NCBI RefSeq assembly: GCF_024746815.1
Contig: NZ_CP080525.1
Location: 4,706,501 to 4,770,500, forward strand
Source of the DNA: Mesorhizobium sp. AR07
GTDB taxonomy: Bacteria; Pseudomonadota; Alphaproteobacteria; Rhizobiales; Rhizobiaceae
Direction of reading: 5' to 3'
Length of the DNA stretch: 64,000 nt
Below are positions 40,496 through 49,489 of this stretch, piece by piece. The position numbers and the translations under genes were made by a program. Numbering within the stretch: the stretch's first letter is position 1; the number at the start of each line of letters is the position of its first letter. The notes under the pieces are model-generated. The model was not told the origin of the DNA. It did no database searches and worked only from the letters and a program-made list of their open reading frames with translations.

Positions 40496-42310
40496 CTATT
40501 CCGCCGGCGAGGGTTTCTTTCGAAACAGGGCTACCAGATTGTCCCACAGTTCGATCTTGGCGCCCTGGCGCTTCATGATCACGCCCTGCTGGAGGATCGA
40601 CAGCGTGTTGTTCCAGGCCCAGTAGATGACGAGACCTGCCGGGAAACCCGCCATCATGAAGGTGAAGATGACTGGCATCCAGGTGAAGATCGCGGCCTGC
40701 GTCGGGTCCGGCGGCGTCGGGTTCATGCGCATCTGCAGGAACATGGTGACGCCCATGATCAGCGGCCACACGCCGATCATCAGCATGTGCGGCAGAGTGA
40801 CCGGGATAAGGCCGAACAGGTTGAACAGCGATGTCGGATCCGGCGCCGCCAGATCCTGGATCCAGCCGAAGAACGGCGCATGGCGCATCTCGATGGTGAT
40901 GTAGAGCACCTTGTAGAGCGAGAAGAAGACCGGGATCTGCAACGCCACCGGCCAGCAGCCGGCCAGCGGATTGATCTTCTCGGTCTTGTACAGCTCCATC
41001 ATCGCCTGCTGCTGCTTCATCTTGTCGTCCGCGTATTTTTCGCGGATCTCGAGCATCTTCGGCTGCACCTTCTTCATGTTCGCCATCGACGCGTAGGACT
41101 TGTTGGCGAGCGGGTAGAAGATGGCCTTGACGATGACGGTGGTGGCGAGGATCGCCAGGCCGAAATTGCCGAAGAATTTGTAGAGCGTGTCGATCAGCCA
41201 GAACATCGGCTTGGTGATGAAGTGGAACCAGCCCCAGTCGATCAGGAGGTCGAACCGCTTGATGTGACGATCTTCGGCATAGGCGTTGATCTTGGCGACC
41301 TCCTTGGCCCCGGCGAAGACCTCGCTCTCGACCGTCGCCGATTGACCGGCATCGATGGTGATCGGGTCGGTCAGGAAGTCTGACTGATAGCGATGGCGGC
41401 CGTCCTCGAAATAGGCGTAGCGCGGCTGGAACGGCTGCTTCTCGCTCGGCACCAGCGTCACCGCCCAGTATTTGTCGGTGATGCCGAGCCAGCCGTCGGT
41501 CGACTTGCCTGGCATCGCCAGCTTGTCCTTTTCGATCGAGGCGTATTTGTGCTCCTGCAGGCCTTCCGTGCCGGTGAAGCCGATCAGACCTTCATGCAGC
41601 ACATAGGTGCTGGCGACAGCCGGCTTGTCGAACCGGGTGACACGGCCGTAATTGGACAACGAGACGGCAACCGCGCCCGAATTCTGGATCGTATCGGAAA
41701 CCGTGAACATGTAGTTGGTGTCGACGGAAAAGGTGCGCTTGAAGGTCAGGCCCTTGTCGTTCGAATAGGTCAGCGTGACCGGCGTCGTCGGGGTCAGCGT
41801 CGCATTGCCATCGACGGACCACACAGTCTCGGGACCGGGCACCGCGCCGGTCTTGTCATTGCCGACAAAGCCGATCTCGGCATAATAGCCATCGGGCAGT
41901 GCTGCCGGGTTGAGCAGGCTGATCTCGGGCGAATTCTTGTCGACCGTCTCGGTGTAGTGCTTGAGCTTGAGGTCGTCGAGACGGGCCCCGGTCAGGTTGA
42001 TCGAACCGGCGAGGCTCGGCGTGTCGATCTTGATGCGCTTGCTGGTCTCCAGCGCCTGTTCGCGGCCGGCCGGCGTCACGGCATCGGTGCCGGGCGTGCT
42101 GGGAATGGCGCCAGGCGCGGCGGGCGTTCCGGCATCAGTGCCGGGATTGGTGCCTTGGGCCGCCTTCTTCTGCTCTTCGATGCGCTGCTGCTCGATACGG
42201 GCCGCCTCGCGCTGCGCTTCGCTGCGCGGCAACACATAAAAATATTGCCACACGGCCAGGATCAGCACCGACAGCGCGATGGTGATGAAGAAGTTCCGGT
42301 TGTTTTCCAT
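40496..42310 (-). CDS. yidC: membrane protein insertase YidC
   Basis: A 604-residue insertase: N-terminal helix (FFITIALSVLILAVWQYFYV), large periplasmic beta domain (about 60-370) and the conserved five-helix core (GNFGLAILATTVIVKAIFYP, LAGCWPVALQIPVFFSLYKV). It inserts and folds inner-membrane proteins with or without SecYEG. It follows rnpA and rpmH by 14 bases, the conserved order; no yidD-like frame lies between. Confidence 0.97.
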   Translation of the reverse strand: MENNRNFFITIALSVLILAVWQYFYVLPRSEAQREAARIEQQRIEEQKKAAQGTNPGTDAGTPAAPGAIPSTPGTDAVTPAGREQALETSKRIKIDTPSLAGSINLTGARLDDLKLKHYTETVDKNSPEISLLNPAALPDGYYAEIGFVGNDKTGAVPGPETVWSVDGNATLTPTTPVTLTYSNDKGLTFKRTFSVDTNYMFTVSDTIQNSGAVAVSLSNYGRVTRFDKPAVASTYVLHEGLIGFTGTEGLQEHKYASIEKDKLAMPGKSTDGWLGITDKYWAVTLVPSEKQPFQPRYAYFEDGRHRYQSDFLTDPITIDAGQSATVESEVFAGAKEVAKINAYAEDRHIKRFDLLIDWGWFHFITKPMFWLIDTLYKFFGNFGLAILATTVIVKAIFYPLANKSYASMANMKKVQPKMLEIREKYADDKMKQQQAMMELYKTEKINPLAGCWPVALQIPVFFSLYKVLYITIEMRHAPFFGWIQDLAAPDPTSLFNLFGLIPVTLPHMLMIGVWPLIMGVTMFLQMRMNPTPPDPTQAAIFTWMPVIFTFMMAGFPAGLVIYWAWNNTLSILQQGVIMKRQGAKIELWDNLVALFRKKPSPAE

Positions 42311-42324
42311 CGAAAGCCCTTGGC

Positions 42325-42678
42325 CTATCGTGTTCCGCGCAGTCGGCGGGAGAGTTCGGCCTTCAACTGGCCGAACGGAATGGTAAGCACGTCTTCACGC
42401 CCGACGATGACATAGTCATTGCCAGGCGCCATGTCACTTGCCGCATGCGTGCGGACGGCCTCTCGCAGCCGCCGCCGGACGCGGTTGCGGACAACCGCAT
42501 TGCCGACCTTCTTGGTGACGGTGTAGCCGACGCGCGGCGACAGGCCGTCGCCGCGGTCGAGAACCTCAACGAGAAAAAGCCGCCCGCGTCGCTTTTCACC
42601 ACGACGGACAGCCAGGAATTCCGCGCGCTTCAGAAGCCGCTTGGGATCGGGTCCCACTGGCTTGCCGGATGCGGGCAA
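42325..42678 (-). CDS. rnpA: ribonuclease P protein component
   Basis: A protein of about 117 residues that assists RNase P in trimming tRNA precursors. The RNA-binding RNR signature is GNAVVRNRVRRRLREAVRT. I chose the TTG at 42678, which has GGAAGACGAG upstream; a GTG at 42657 is the alternative. A longer frame to 42774 would overlap rpmH and is rejected. It lies between rpmH and yidC. Confidence 0.92.
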   Translation of the reverse strand: MPASGKPVGPDPKRLLKRAEFLAVRRGEKRRGRLFLVEVLDRGDGLSPRVGYTVTKKVGNAVVRNRVRRRLREAVRTHAASDMAPGNDYVIVGREDVLTIPFGQLKAELSRRLRGTR

Positions 42679-42694
42679 CGATCTCGTCTTCCGT

Positions 42695-42829
42695 TCAGGC
42701 GCTGAGCCGCTTGCGACCGCGGTTGCGGCGGGCTGCGACGACGCCGCGACCACCCTTGGTGGCCATGCGGGCACGAAAGCCGTGCCGACGTTTGCGGACG
42801 AGTTTGGACGGTTGGTAGGTACGCTTCAT
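42695..42829 (-). CDS. rpmH: 50S ribosomal protein L34
   Basis: A 44-residue ribosomal protein, full length: MKRTYQPSKLVRKRRHGFRA followed by RMATKGGRGVVAARR and the end NRGRKRLSA. It is the first gene of the rpmH-rnpA-yidC operon. Confidence 0.97.
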   Translation of the reverse strand: MKRTYQPSKLVRKRRHGFRARMATKGGRGVVAARRNRGRKRLSA

Positions 42830-43108
42830 TTGTTTTAATACCGCGGGGTGCGGCCCTTCTTGATTCTGTCACTGTGTAACAGGAGCTTTGCCGGGCCGGT
42901 TTTGGCGCGATCGAAACCGCGCCGGGACGAATGGCCCGAGCGTGAGCGGGCTTATAGAAAGAAGGGTTTTGGAAGTCAATCCGGTGTCGACGGGCGGCAG
43001 TCGGTCGTCATTCAGGCACCTTTATGTTTCCGACGAAGGATGAAATTGGCAAAAAAGCCGTAATCGCCTAATCTGCGTTGATCAAGTGATCGTGAAGACA
43101 TAAGCCGC
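42830..43108. other. intergenic region between rpmH and the histidine kinase
   Basis: About 280 bases between divergent genes. It must hold the rpmH operon promoter; I see no repeat or convincing consensus element. Confidence 0.4.
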
Positions 43109-44596
43109 ATGAGCGAAACCATACAAGCGGAGGAAAGGGTCAGCACGGCGCCAGCCGCCGGGCGCACTGTGCCGTTGTCGCGCGGCCTGTCGACAAAGTT
43201 GCTGCTCCTGACCATCGTCTTCGTGCTTCTGGCCGAAGTGCTGATCTTCCTGCCCTGGATCGCCAGCTATCGGCTGAGCTGGCTGAAGGAGCGGCTGAGC
43301 ACGGCCGCCGCGGTGTCGATCGTGCTGGTGCAAGGTGAATCCACCTCGCTGTCGCGCACGGCCCAGAACGACGTGCTGATGGCGATCGGCGCCAAGGCGA
43401 TCGCGGTGCGCGATGGCGGCGTCTCGCGGCTGCTGGTGGTGGCCGAGATGCCGCCGCAGGTCGACGAACACATCGACATCGCTTCGATCGGCATGATCAA
43501 GGGCATGACCGGCGCGCTGGACACATTGTTTTTCGGCGGCAACCGGATGCTGCGCGTCTTCGGCCCGGTCGGCGACAGCGACAAGGAGTTCGAGCTGATC
43601 ATGCCGGACAACAGTCTGCGCAATGCGATGCTCAGATATTCGCGCAACGTCGCCTTCGTCTCGCTGCTGATCTCGCTGTTCACCGCAATGCTGGTCTATG
43701 CCGCGATCGACCTGATCATGATCGGGCCGATCCGCACGATGACGCGCTCCATGCTGTCCTTCTCGGAAGCGCCCGACGATCCCGGACGCATCATCCATCC
43801 CGCCGCCCGTGCCGACGAGATCGGCGTTGCCGAGCGCGAGCTGTCGCAGATGCAGGAGCGCCTGCAAAAGATGCTCTCCGAGCAGAAACACCTTGCCGAC
43901 CTCGGCCTGGCGGTCTCAAAGATCAACCATGACATGCGCAACATCCTGGCGTCGGCGCAGCTGATGTCGGACCGCCTGCGTCAGGTCAAGGACCCGACGG
44001 TGCAGGCCTTCGCGCCGAAACTGCTGCGCGCGCTCGATCGCGCCGTCTCCTACTCCGAAGGCGTGCTGGCCTATGGCCGCACCCAGGAGCCGCCGCCTTC
44101 GCGCCGCAGGCTGAGGCTGCGCCAGCTGGTCGAGGACGTGCATGGCCTGCTCGACATCGAGCAGGGCATCGAATTCGTCAATGCGGTCGAGCCGGCCTTC
44201 GAGGTCGACGCCGATTCCGATCAGCTGTTCCGCGTGCTCACCAATCTGTGCCGCAATTCCGTTCAGGCCATGGCGGCGGACACCGAAAGCGCGCTAATCC
44301 GCCGTCTGGCCGTGTCAGGCGAACGGCTTGGCAGCGTCAGCCGCATCGTCGTCACCGATACCGGCCCCGGCCTGCCGCCGAAGGCGCGCGAAAACCTGTT
44401 CGCGGCCTTTCGCGGCTCGGCCCGCAGCGGCGGCACCGGCCTTGGCCTGGCGATCGCCCATGAGCTGATCCGGGCGCATGGCGGCACGGTGGAACTGGTC
44501 GAGAGCATTGGCGGGCGCACCACATTCGCGGTCACCATCCCCGACCAGCCGGTCCGGCTAGACCAGGCCCGCAACGGCCTGCGCCGCCCGGCATGA
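43109..44596 (+). CDS. orphan sensor histidine kinase
   Basis: A 495-residue kinase: two membrane helices (about 29-52 and 180-203) flanking a 125-residue periplasmic sensor, HAMP (GPIRTMTRSMLSFSEAPDD), a phospho-acceptor region with His in KINHDMRNILASAQLMSD, and HATPase with N box LTNLCRNSVQAMA, DTGPGLPPKA and SGGTGLGLAIAH. No response regulator lies next to it; the nearest, at 47073, has its own kinase. Signal unknown. Confidence 0.92.
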   Translation: MSETIQAEERVSTAPAAGRTVPLSRGLSTKLLLLTIVFVLLAEVLIFLPWIASYRLSWLKERLSTAAAVSIVLVQGESTSLSRTAQNDVLMAIGAKAIAVRDGGVSRLLVVAEMPPQVDEHIDIASIGMIKGMTGALDTLFFGGNRMLRVFGPVGDSDKEFELIMPDNSLRNAMLRYSRNVAFVSLLISLFTAMLVYAAIDLIMIGPIRTMTRSMLSFSEAPDDPGRIIHPAARADEIGVAERELSQMQERLQKMLSEQKHLADLGLAVSKINHDMRNILASAQLMSDRLRQVKDPTVQAFAPKLLRALDRAVSYSEGVLAYGRTQEPPPSRRRLRLRQLVEDVHGLLDIEQGIEFVNAVEPAFEVDADSDQLFRVLTNLCRNSVQAMAADTESALIRRLAVSGERLGSVSRIVVTDTGPGLPPKARENLFAAFRGSARSGGTGLGLAIAHELIRAHGGTVELVESIGGRTTFAVTIPDQPVRLDQARNGLRRPA

Positions 44597-44883
44597 TGGC
44601 TGGCTTTCCGCCCGGCAACCTTTTCCTTCCAAATACATGTCGCCTCCAGAAGTGGCTCCGGCTTTGGGAGGACGGAATGCGTAAAACAACCCGCCCAGAC
44701 ACGGCGCGCTTTGGCTGTTTTGAAGCGCTGCGAAACGGGTTGTCATTGCCGGACGAGACGCCTTTGACAAAACTTTTGCCGGATCGGCTTGCTTTTCGGA
44801 AATTCAGTCGCTAGGGAACACGTCTCGTCGCGGCCGGTCGTTCATGATCGGCTTGCGGGGTCATGGAAAGCATGGCCTGTTGC
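44597..44883. other. intergenic region before tRNA-Arg
   Basis: About 290 bases without a gene. It holds a degenerate palindromic repeat at about 44634-44690 (TACATGTCGCCTCCAGAAG and so on, related to the 46.9-kb element) and a TTGACA at 44764-44769 that may belong to the tRNA promoter. Confidence 0.4.
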
Positions 44884-44960
44884 GCGCCCGTAGCTCAGCT
44901 GGATAGAGCACCAGACTACGAATCTGGGGGTCAGGAGTTCGAATCTCTTCGGGCGCGCCA
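44884..44960 (+). tRNA. tRNA-Arg (anticodon ACG)
   Basis: A 77-base tRNA with encoded CCA. Acceptor GCGCCCG pairs perfectly with CGGGCGC, the D-arm is GCTCAGCTGGATAGAGC, the anticodon loop reads CTACGAA (anticodon ACG) and the T-arm carries GTTCGAATC. Reads CGU-type codons after deamination to inosine. Confidence 0.97.
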
Positions 44961-45400
44961 ACTTCAATGAAAATCATGCGTCAAGCCGTCCCGGCTTAAA
45001 TGCAGGAACAGAACCGCAACTTGCGGCGCTTTTTTTCGTACAAAATCCGTACAGAGGTCTCGGTTCATCCCTCGTGCCAGATCGGCCTGCGGTCACCGAT
45101 GGCCGCGCATTTCGGGGCGGACAGGATGCACCGGCTGATGGCTGATGATGGCAGCGCCAGCCCGCTGAATGAAGCAGCAAGCGGACCCTCGCGGGCGGGG
45201 GACAGTCGGTCCCGCGTCCCGCGGCCGGAATTATTGTGCGGCGTGCGAGGCAAGGATGTTTTGCCAGCCTTGCCGGGAACATACCGATCCGCAAGCGGGC
45301 CGACCTTACGAAATAGTATGCTCGGGGAAAGGTGCTTGCAAAGGAGCTGTCCCATGGTCGGGTGCCGGCAAACAGACGGCGCTTCGACGAAGGATCACCC
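44961..45400. other. intergenic region downstream of tRNA-Arg
   Basis: About 440 bases with no convincing gene. A candidate regulatory palindrome lies at 45305. No integrase or second copy of the tRNA 3' end is visible. Confidence 0.4.
45305..45320. promoter_or_regulatory. CTTAC-N6-GTATG box before the COG4705 gene
   Basis: CTTACGAAATAGTATG fits the palindrome found at 49404, 50441, 51011 and 60642. It is the weakest copy because it lies about 200 bases from the COG4705 start, but it precedes the small open frame at 45401 by 80 bases. Confidence 0.45.
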
Positions 45401-45493
45401 ATGAAAATCCGTACCATCGCGCCGCTCTGTGCCATTGTGCTCGCGCATGCCGACGATTTCTTCAAGCAGGCCATGGACCTGCAGGGCAAGTAA
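45401..45493 (+). pseudogene. 30-codon remnant with signal-peptide-like start
   Basis: A short open frame beginning MKIRTIAPLCAIVLAHADDF and ending FKQAMDLQGK, with GAAGGA before the ATG. It looks like the start of a signal peptide joined to the tail of another small protein, so a deletion remnant is likely. It could also be a real micropeptide. Confidence 0.35.
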
Positions 45494-45523
45494 CCGGCTC
45501 CGGCCAGAACTGGAGCGACATCA

Positions 45524-46330
45524 ATGCTTGCGATTCAACGTTCACCGAACCCGTCAGTCAACCGGGTGCCGGAAGTCACCGTGGAATTTTGGCTCATCAA
45601 ACTCATGGCGGTCACCATGGGCGAGACCGCTGCCGACTATCTGGCGGTCAACATGGGTTTTGGCCTCAGCGCCACATCTGCATTGATGGTTGGGGTGCTG
45701 TGCATCGCCCTCGTCATCCAGTTCAGCAAAAAGCGCTACGTCCCGTGGGCCTATTGGCTGGCCGTCGTCCTGATCAGCGTTGTCGGCACCCTGGTTACCG
45801 ACAACCTCTCGGACAATTTTGGCGTCCCCCTCGAAACCAGCACAATTCTGTTCACGGTGTTGCTCGCGGCAACGTTCGCGGTCTGGTACGCGCTCGAAAG
45901 GACGCTCTCGATCCACACCATCTTCACGACGCGGCGCGAAGCTCTCTACTGGCTCGCGATCCTGTTCACCTTCGCGCTCGGAACGGCGTCGGGCGATCTC
46001 GTCGCGGAGCGGTTCGAGGTTGGCTACCTGACCACCGGGCTGCTCTTCGGTGCCGTCATTGCCCTCGTCGCGGCCGCGCATTACCTGCTCAAGCTGAATG
46101 CGATCCTTGCATTCTGGCTGGCCTACATCTTCACCCGGCCGCTGGGTGCTTCGTTCGGCGATTTGCTGAGCCAGCCGATGGAGTACGGTGGCCTCGGCCT
46201 TGGCACGACGTATACGAGCCTGCTGTTCCTGACGGCCATCGTGCTCATCGTTATGTGGATAACGATCCAGCGCGGTCGAAACGAGGATGGAGCCGTGGAG
46301 CCGGAACCCGAGCCCATCGGTCCGACATGA
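45524..46330 (+). CDS. COG4705-type membrane protein
   Basis: A 268-residue protein with eight or so helices in two similar halves: EFWLIKLMAVTMGETAADYL in the first and LYWLAILFTFALGTASGDLV in the second, each with an acidic residue in an AxGD/GETAAD motif. This is an uncharacterised repeat-containing family often found beside two-component genes. Its stop overlaps the phosphatase start (ATGA). Transport is plausible but unproven. Confidence 0.87.
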   Translation: MLAIQRSPNPSVNRVPEVTVEFWLIKLMAVTMGETAADYLAVNMGFGLSATSALMVGVLCIALVIQFSKKRYVPWAYWLAVVLISVVGTLVTDNLSDNFGVPLETSTILFTVLLAATFAVWYALERTLSIHTIFTTRREALYWLAILFTFALGTASGDLVAERFEVGYLTTGLLFGAVIALVAAAHYLLKLNAILAFWLAYIFTRPLGASFGDLLSQPMEYGGLGLGTTYTSLLFLTAIVLIVMWITIQRGRNEDGAVEPEPEPIGPT

Positions 46331-46911
46331 CAGCCATGGGCAATCCGGGAACAAGGCGACGCCGCATCGCCATCTGGATAGCCTCGGGGGCGGTGGCCCT
46401 GGCTCTGACGCCGGCCGCCGCCCCCCACATCAACAACAACTTCCATACACTGGTGGAAGGGGAAGCCTATCGCTCGGCGCAGCCTATGCCCGAAGAGATC
46501 CGCAGCTATTTCGGCCAGCACAAGATTGCGACGATCATGAACCTGCGCGGACCCAGCCCAGGCAGTCCATGGTATGACGACGAGCTCCGGACGGCCAAGG
46601 AGCTCGGCATCACGCACATAGACTTCGCCATGTCTGCCCGTCGCGAGCTGACGCCGCAACAGGTTCTCCAACTCGTTTCGATCATGAAAAGCGCAGCCAA
46701 GCCGCTGCTCATTCATTGCCAGGCCGGGGCGGACCGAACCGGCCTCGCCTCGGCACTCTACATGGCTGAGATCGCCGGCCAAGGCGAGGCGGCATCGGAA
46801 AGCCAGCTCTCGCTCCGTTACGGCCATTATGCCATCCCGCTTGTCGGGACTTGGGAGATGAACCTGACCTGGGAGAAGGCGGAGCCATTTATCGGGTTCT
46901 CGAAATCCTAA
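46327..46911 (+). CDS. dual-specificity/tyrosine phosphatase-like protein
   Basis: A 194-residue protein with an N-terminal helix or signal anchor (IAIWIASGAVALALTPAAA) and a phosphatase domain. The signature HCQAGADRTGLAS contains the catalytic Cys and Arg (HCxxGxxR), and IMNLRGPSPGSPWYDDEL is typical of the Siw14/DSP-like group. The enzyme may face the periplasm. It is coupled to the COG4705 gene. Its stop codon shares one base with a palindromic repeat. Confidence 0.9.
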   Translation: MTAMGNPGTRRRRIAIWIASGAVALALTPAAAPHINNNFHTLVEGEAYRSAQPMPEEIRSYFGQHKIATIMNLRGPSPGSPWYDDELRTAKELGITHIDFAMSARRELTPQQVLQLVSIMKSAAKPLLIHCQAGADRTGLASALYMAEIAGQGEAASESQLSLRYGHYAIPLVGTWEMNLTWEKAEPFIGFSKS

Positions 46912-47012
46912 TGCATGTCGCCCAAAAGTGGCTTCGGTTTGGGAGAACGACATGCATGAAAACAAAGACCTGAAGCGCGGCGCCTGAATCCGTTCAAACA
47001 CGACGCGCTTTA
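46911..47012. repeat. mesorhizobial palindromic repeat, inverted copy
   Basis: Palindrome 46911-46957 with arms ATGCATGTCG and CGACATGCAT, followed by AAAACAAAGACCTGAAGCGC and ending ACGCGCTTTA. It is the reverse orientation of the element at 7983-8083 and 30361 onwards. Confidence 0.85.
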
Positions 47013-47072
47013 GGCTCACGTAACCTGTCGATGAAATTGTTCATTCACAACCAGCGAAAGCCAGGCAAGGGC

Positions 47073-47750
47073 ATGCGTATCCTGCTTATCGAAGATGATC
47101 CCAAGACATCTCACTATATTGCGCGAGGCTTGTCGGAAGCGGGACACATCTGCGATACTCTCTCCGACGGCCGTGACGGCCTCTACGCCGCCACCAGCGG
47201 CGACTACGACGTCATCGTTGCCGACCGGATGCTGCCGGGCATCGACGGACTATCCCTAGTCAGATCGGCGCGGGCGGCCGGTATGCGTACACCGGTCATT
47301 TTCCTGACTTCTGTGTCCGGCGTCGACGACCGTGTTGAAGGCCTCGAGGCGGGAGGAGACGACTACCTGGTCAAGCCCTTCGCGTTCTCCGAACTCCTTG
47401 CACGCGTGAATGCTCTCGGTCGCAGGCCGCCACCGCAGGAGCAACAGACCGTTCTGCGGGTAGGCGATCTGGAAATGGATCTCATGTCCCGCCGCGTGAC
47501 CCGGGCAGGCGAGGATATCGATTTGCAGCCCAGGGAGTTTCGCCTGCTTGAAGTTCTGATGCGAGCGACCGGGCGGGTGATCACCCGCACCATGCTTCTG
47601 GAGCAGGTCTGGGACCTGCACTTTGATCCGAGGACCAGCGTCGTCGAGACTCACATCAGCCGTTTGCGCAGTAAGATCGACAAGCCGTTCGCGTCCCCGC
47701 TGCTGCAGACGGTACGAAACACAGGATACATGTTGCGTGTGGGCGGCTAG
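47073..47750 (+). CDS. OmpR-family response regulator
   Basis: A 225-residue regulator: receiver domain with MRILLIEDDPKTSHYIARGL, phospho-acceptor Asp in DVIVADRMLPGIDGL and Lys in DDYLVKPFAFSELLAR; C-terminal winged helix (QPREFRLLEVLMRATGRVIT, TSVVETHISRLRSKID). It overlaps its kinase gene by 14 bases. It is the best candidate to bind the CTTAC-N6-GTAAG boxes in this region. Confidence 0.95.
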   Translation: MRILLIEDDPKTSHYIARGLSEAGHICDTLSDGRDGLYAATSGDYDVIVADRMLPGIDGLSLVRSARAAGMRTPVIFLTSVSGVDDRVEGLEAGGDDYLVKPFAFSELLARVNALGRRPPPQEQQTVLRVGDLEMDLMSRRVTRAGEDIDLQPREFRLLEVLMRATGRVITRTMLLEQVWDLHFDPRTSVVETHISRLRSKIDKPFASPLLQTVRNTGYMLRVGG

Positions 47751-49095
47751 AAGCCTCGCACGGAGCACGCCGTTCCGCCTTGCGGTGACGTTCGCGGCGT
47801 TCCTGATCCTGGCGTTCCTGCTCGCGGGAATTGTCGTCTACCAGCTCATGGACAGTGACCTCACCGACCGCGTCGACGAGGATCTTCAAAAAACCTACTC
47901 GCTGCTGTCGGCAACTTATGACCAGAACGACCAGGAGGACCTGGTCTCCACTGTACGGCAACATGCGGCTCTATCCACCGGCGGGAATCAGTTGTTCGGC
48001 CTTGTCGCTGCCGACGGCACGCGTCTGGCCGGCACTTTGAACGTCCCGCCCGGCGCGCGGATCCCCGGCTTCGCAACGGTTTCCTCGGACGAACTTGGTC
48101 AGAACAATGACGATCCTTACCGAGTGCTCTCCGGTAAAGTCGGCCCGAACACGCTGATCCTCGCCTTCAGCTACGGTGACACCAACGAATTGCGGATGAT
48201 CGTTCTGTCCGGCTTCGCATGGGCCACGATCATCGTCGCGGTCCTCGCGGTCGCCGGTGGCGCGCTGGTTGCCGCCCGTATCCAGCGAAGGCTGGACGCC
48301 ATAGCCAGCACCATGCACAAGATTTCACAGGGACGCCTTGACGCCCGCATCCCGCTGATCGGCAATCAGGATGATGTCGATGCGGTCTCGTCGCAGGTCA
48401 ACGCGGCGCTTGACCGTATCGTTGCGCTCATGGAGGGCCTGCGGCAGGTCGGTTACGACATCGCGCATGATCTGCGCACGCCTCTCAACCGGCTGCGCAT
48501 CGCGCTCGACAGTGCCGTTCAGAAGGCCGATGCGCCGGCGATCGTGGCAGACCTCGAAGAGGCGACGGCCGAACTCGAGCGCACCACGCAAACCTTTGAT
48601 GCACTGCTGCGCATTGCCCAGATCGAGGCCGGCGCGCGCCGTGCTCGATTCCAGTCCCTCGACCTGGGCGAGGTCATTGGCAGCGTCCATGAAATCTACG
48701 AGGAAGTCGCGATCGATCACGGCAAGACCATCTCGACCAAGGTCGACCCGGTTCCGACGCTGCAGGGTGACCGCGAGTTGCTGGTGCAGCTGTTCGCAAA
48801 CCTTGTCGAAAACGCGCTCAGACACACGCCCAGCGGCGTCGATATCCTTATCGGCTGCAGCAAGATCGGCAGCCAAATTCAAGTGTCGGTGGCTGACAAT
48901 GGTCCCGGCATCCCGGCCCAGGAACGCGGAAAGGTGTTTCAGCGTCTTTATCGCATGGACAAGAGCCGGACCTCGCCAGGCAATGGTCTCGGGCTCAGCA
49001 TGGTCAAGGCGATCGCCGATCTTCACGGAGCAAGCGTTACCCTGGGAGATGCAGGACCGGGGCTGATCGTGACTGTCACGTTTCAGTCGCCATGA
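47737..49095 (+). CDS. sensor histidine kinase, partner of the OmpR regulator
   Basis: A kinase of 452 residues from the GTG at 47737. Two helices (about 13-38 and 150-172) flank a periplasmic sensor; HAMP follows; the H box is YDIAHDLRTPLNRLRIALD and ATP-binding motifs are NLVENALRHTPSGV, DNGPGIPAQERG and GNGLGLSMVKAIAD. It belongs to the group with QseC/PmrB-like layout. The periplasmic signal is unknown. Confidence 0.93.
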   Translation: MWAARSLARSTPFRLAVTFAAFLILAFLLAGIVVYQLMDSDLTDRVDEDLQKTYSLLSATYDQNDQEDLVSTVRQHAALSTGGNQLFGLVAADGTRLAGTLNVPPGARIPGFATVSSDELGQNNDDPYRVLSGKVGPNTLILAFSYGDTNELRMIVLSGFAWATIIVAVLAVAGGALVAARIQRRLDAIASTMHKISQGRLDARIPLIGNQDDVDAVSSQVNAALDRIVALMEGLRQVGYDIAHDLRTPLNRLRIALDSAVQKADAPAIVADLEEATAELERTTQTFDALLRIAQIEAGARRARFQSLDLGEVIGSVHEIYEEVAIDHGKTISTKVDPVPTLQGDRELLVQLFANLVENALRHTPSGVDILIGCSKIGSQIQVSVADNGPGIPAQERGKVFQRLYRMDKSRTSPGNGLGLSMVKAIADLHGASVTLGDAGPGLIVTVTFQSP

Positions 49096-49489
49096 TCTTC
49101 AGCTCGGTTCGAACGGTCACTGCCGCATGGAATTGGCGCTGCGGCATGTTGTCCTCGACCATCGATCCCGGCGCGCTGCTCGACCACGGGACGATGGCCC
49201 CAAGGTCAGGAACCGCTTCCGACGCCGCGAGCAGGAACGGCCACGCCGGCGGCAACAGGATGGTCGGCCGCCTGGTGAGCCACGCCCCAGACCCGACCTG
49301 AGAACATTGTCCGCACTCCGCTTGGAGCCTGGTCTCAAGCGGGCAAACTCACTACGATTTTTCCGCTTGCTAATTCGCAAGGCAGCCCTTTAGCAGGTGC
49401 TTTATTACAAATCGGTATTGTCGCGGTGAGGCGCCGGTAAGGTCAGGTGCCCGATAGTGCAGACCGATAATGGGGGAGGATGACTGTCG
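49096..49489. other. intergenic region between kinase and VirK-like gene
   Basis: About 390 bases without a supportable gene. The only structured element I see is the regulatory box pair at 49404-49441. Confidence 0.45.
49404..49441. promoter_or_regulatory. regulatory box upstream of the VirK/YbjX gene
   Basis: ATTACAAATCGGTATT (49404-49419), a variant of CTTAC-N6-GTAAG, plus a second half-site GGTAAG at 49436-49441, exactly 22 bases from the first GGTA. The same 22-base spacing occurs upstream of the RND pump. Confidence 0.6.

Noticed and set aside
42325..42774. Longer rnpA start at 42774
   Set aside because: It would overlap rpmH by 80 bases and add residues not found in RnpA proteins.
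44961..47000. Integrative element next to tRNA-Arg
   Set aside because: No integrase, relaxase or repeated tRNA end is visible; only weak scar-like evidence.
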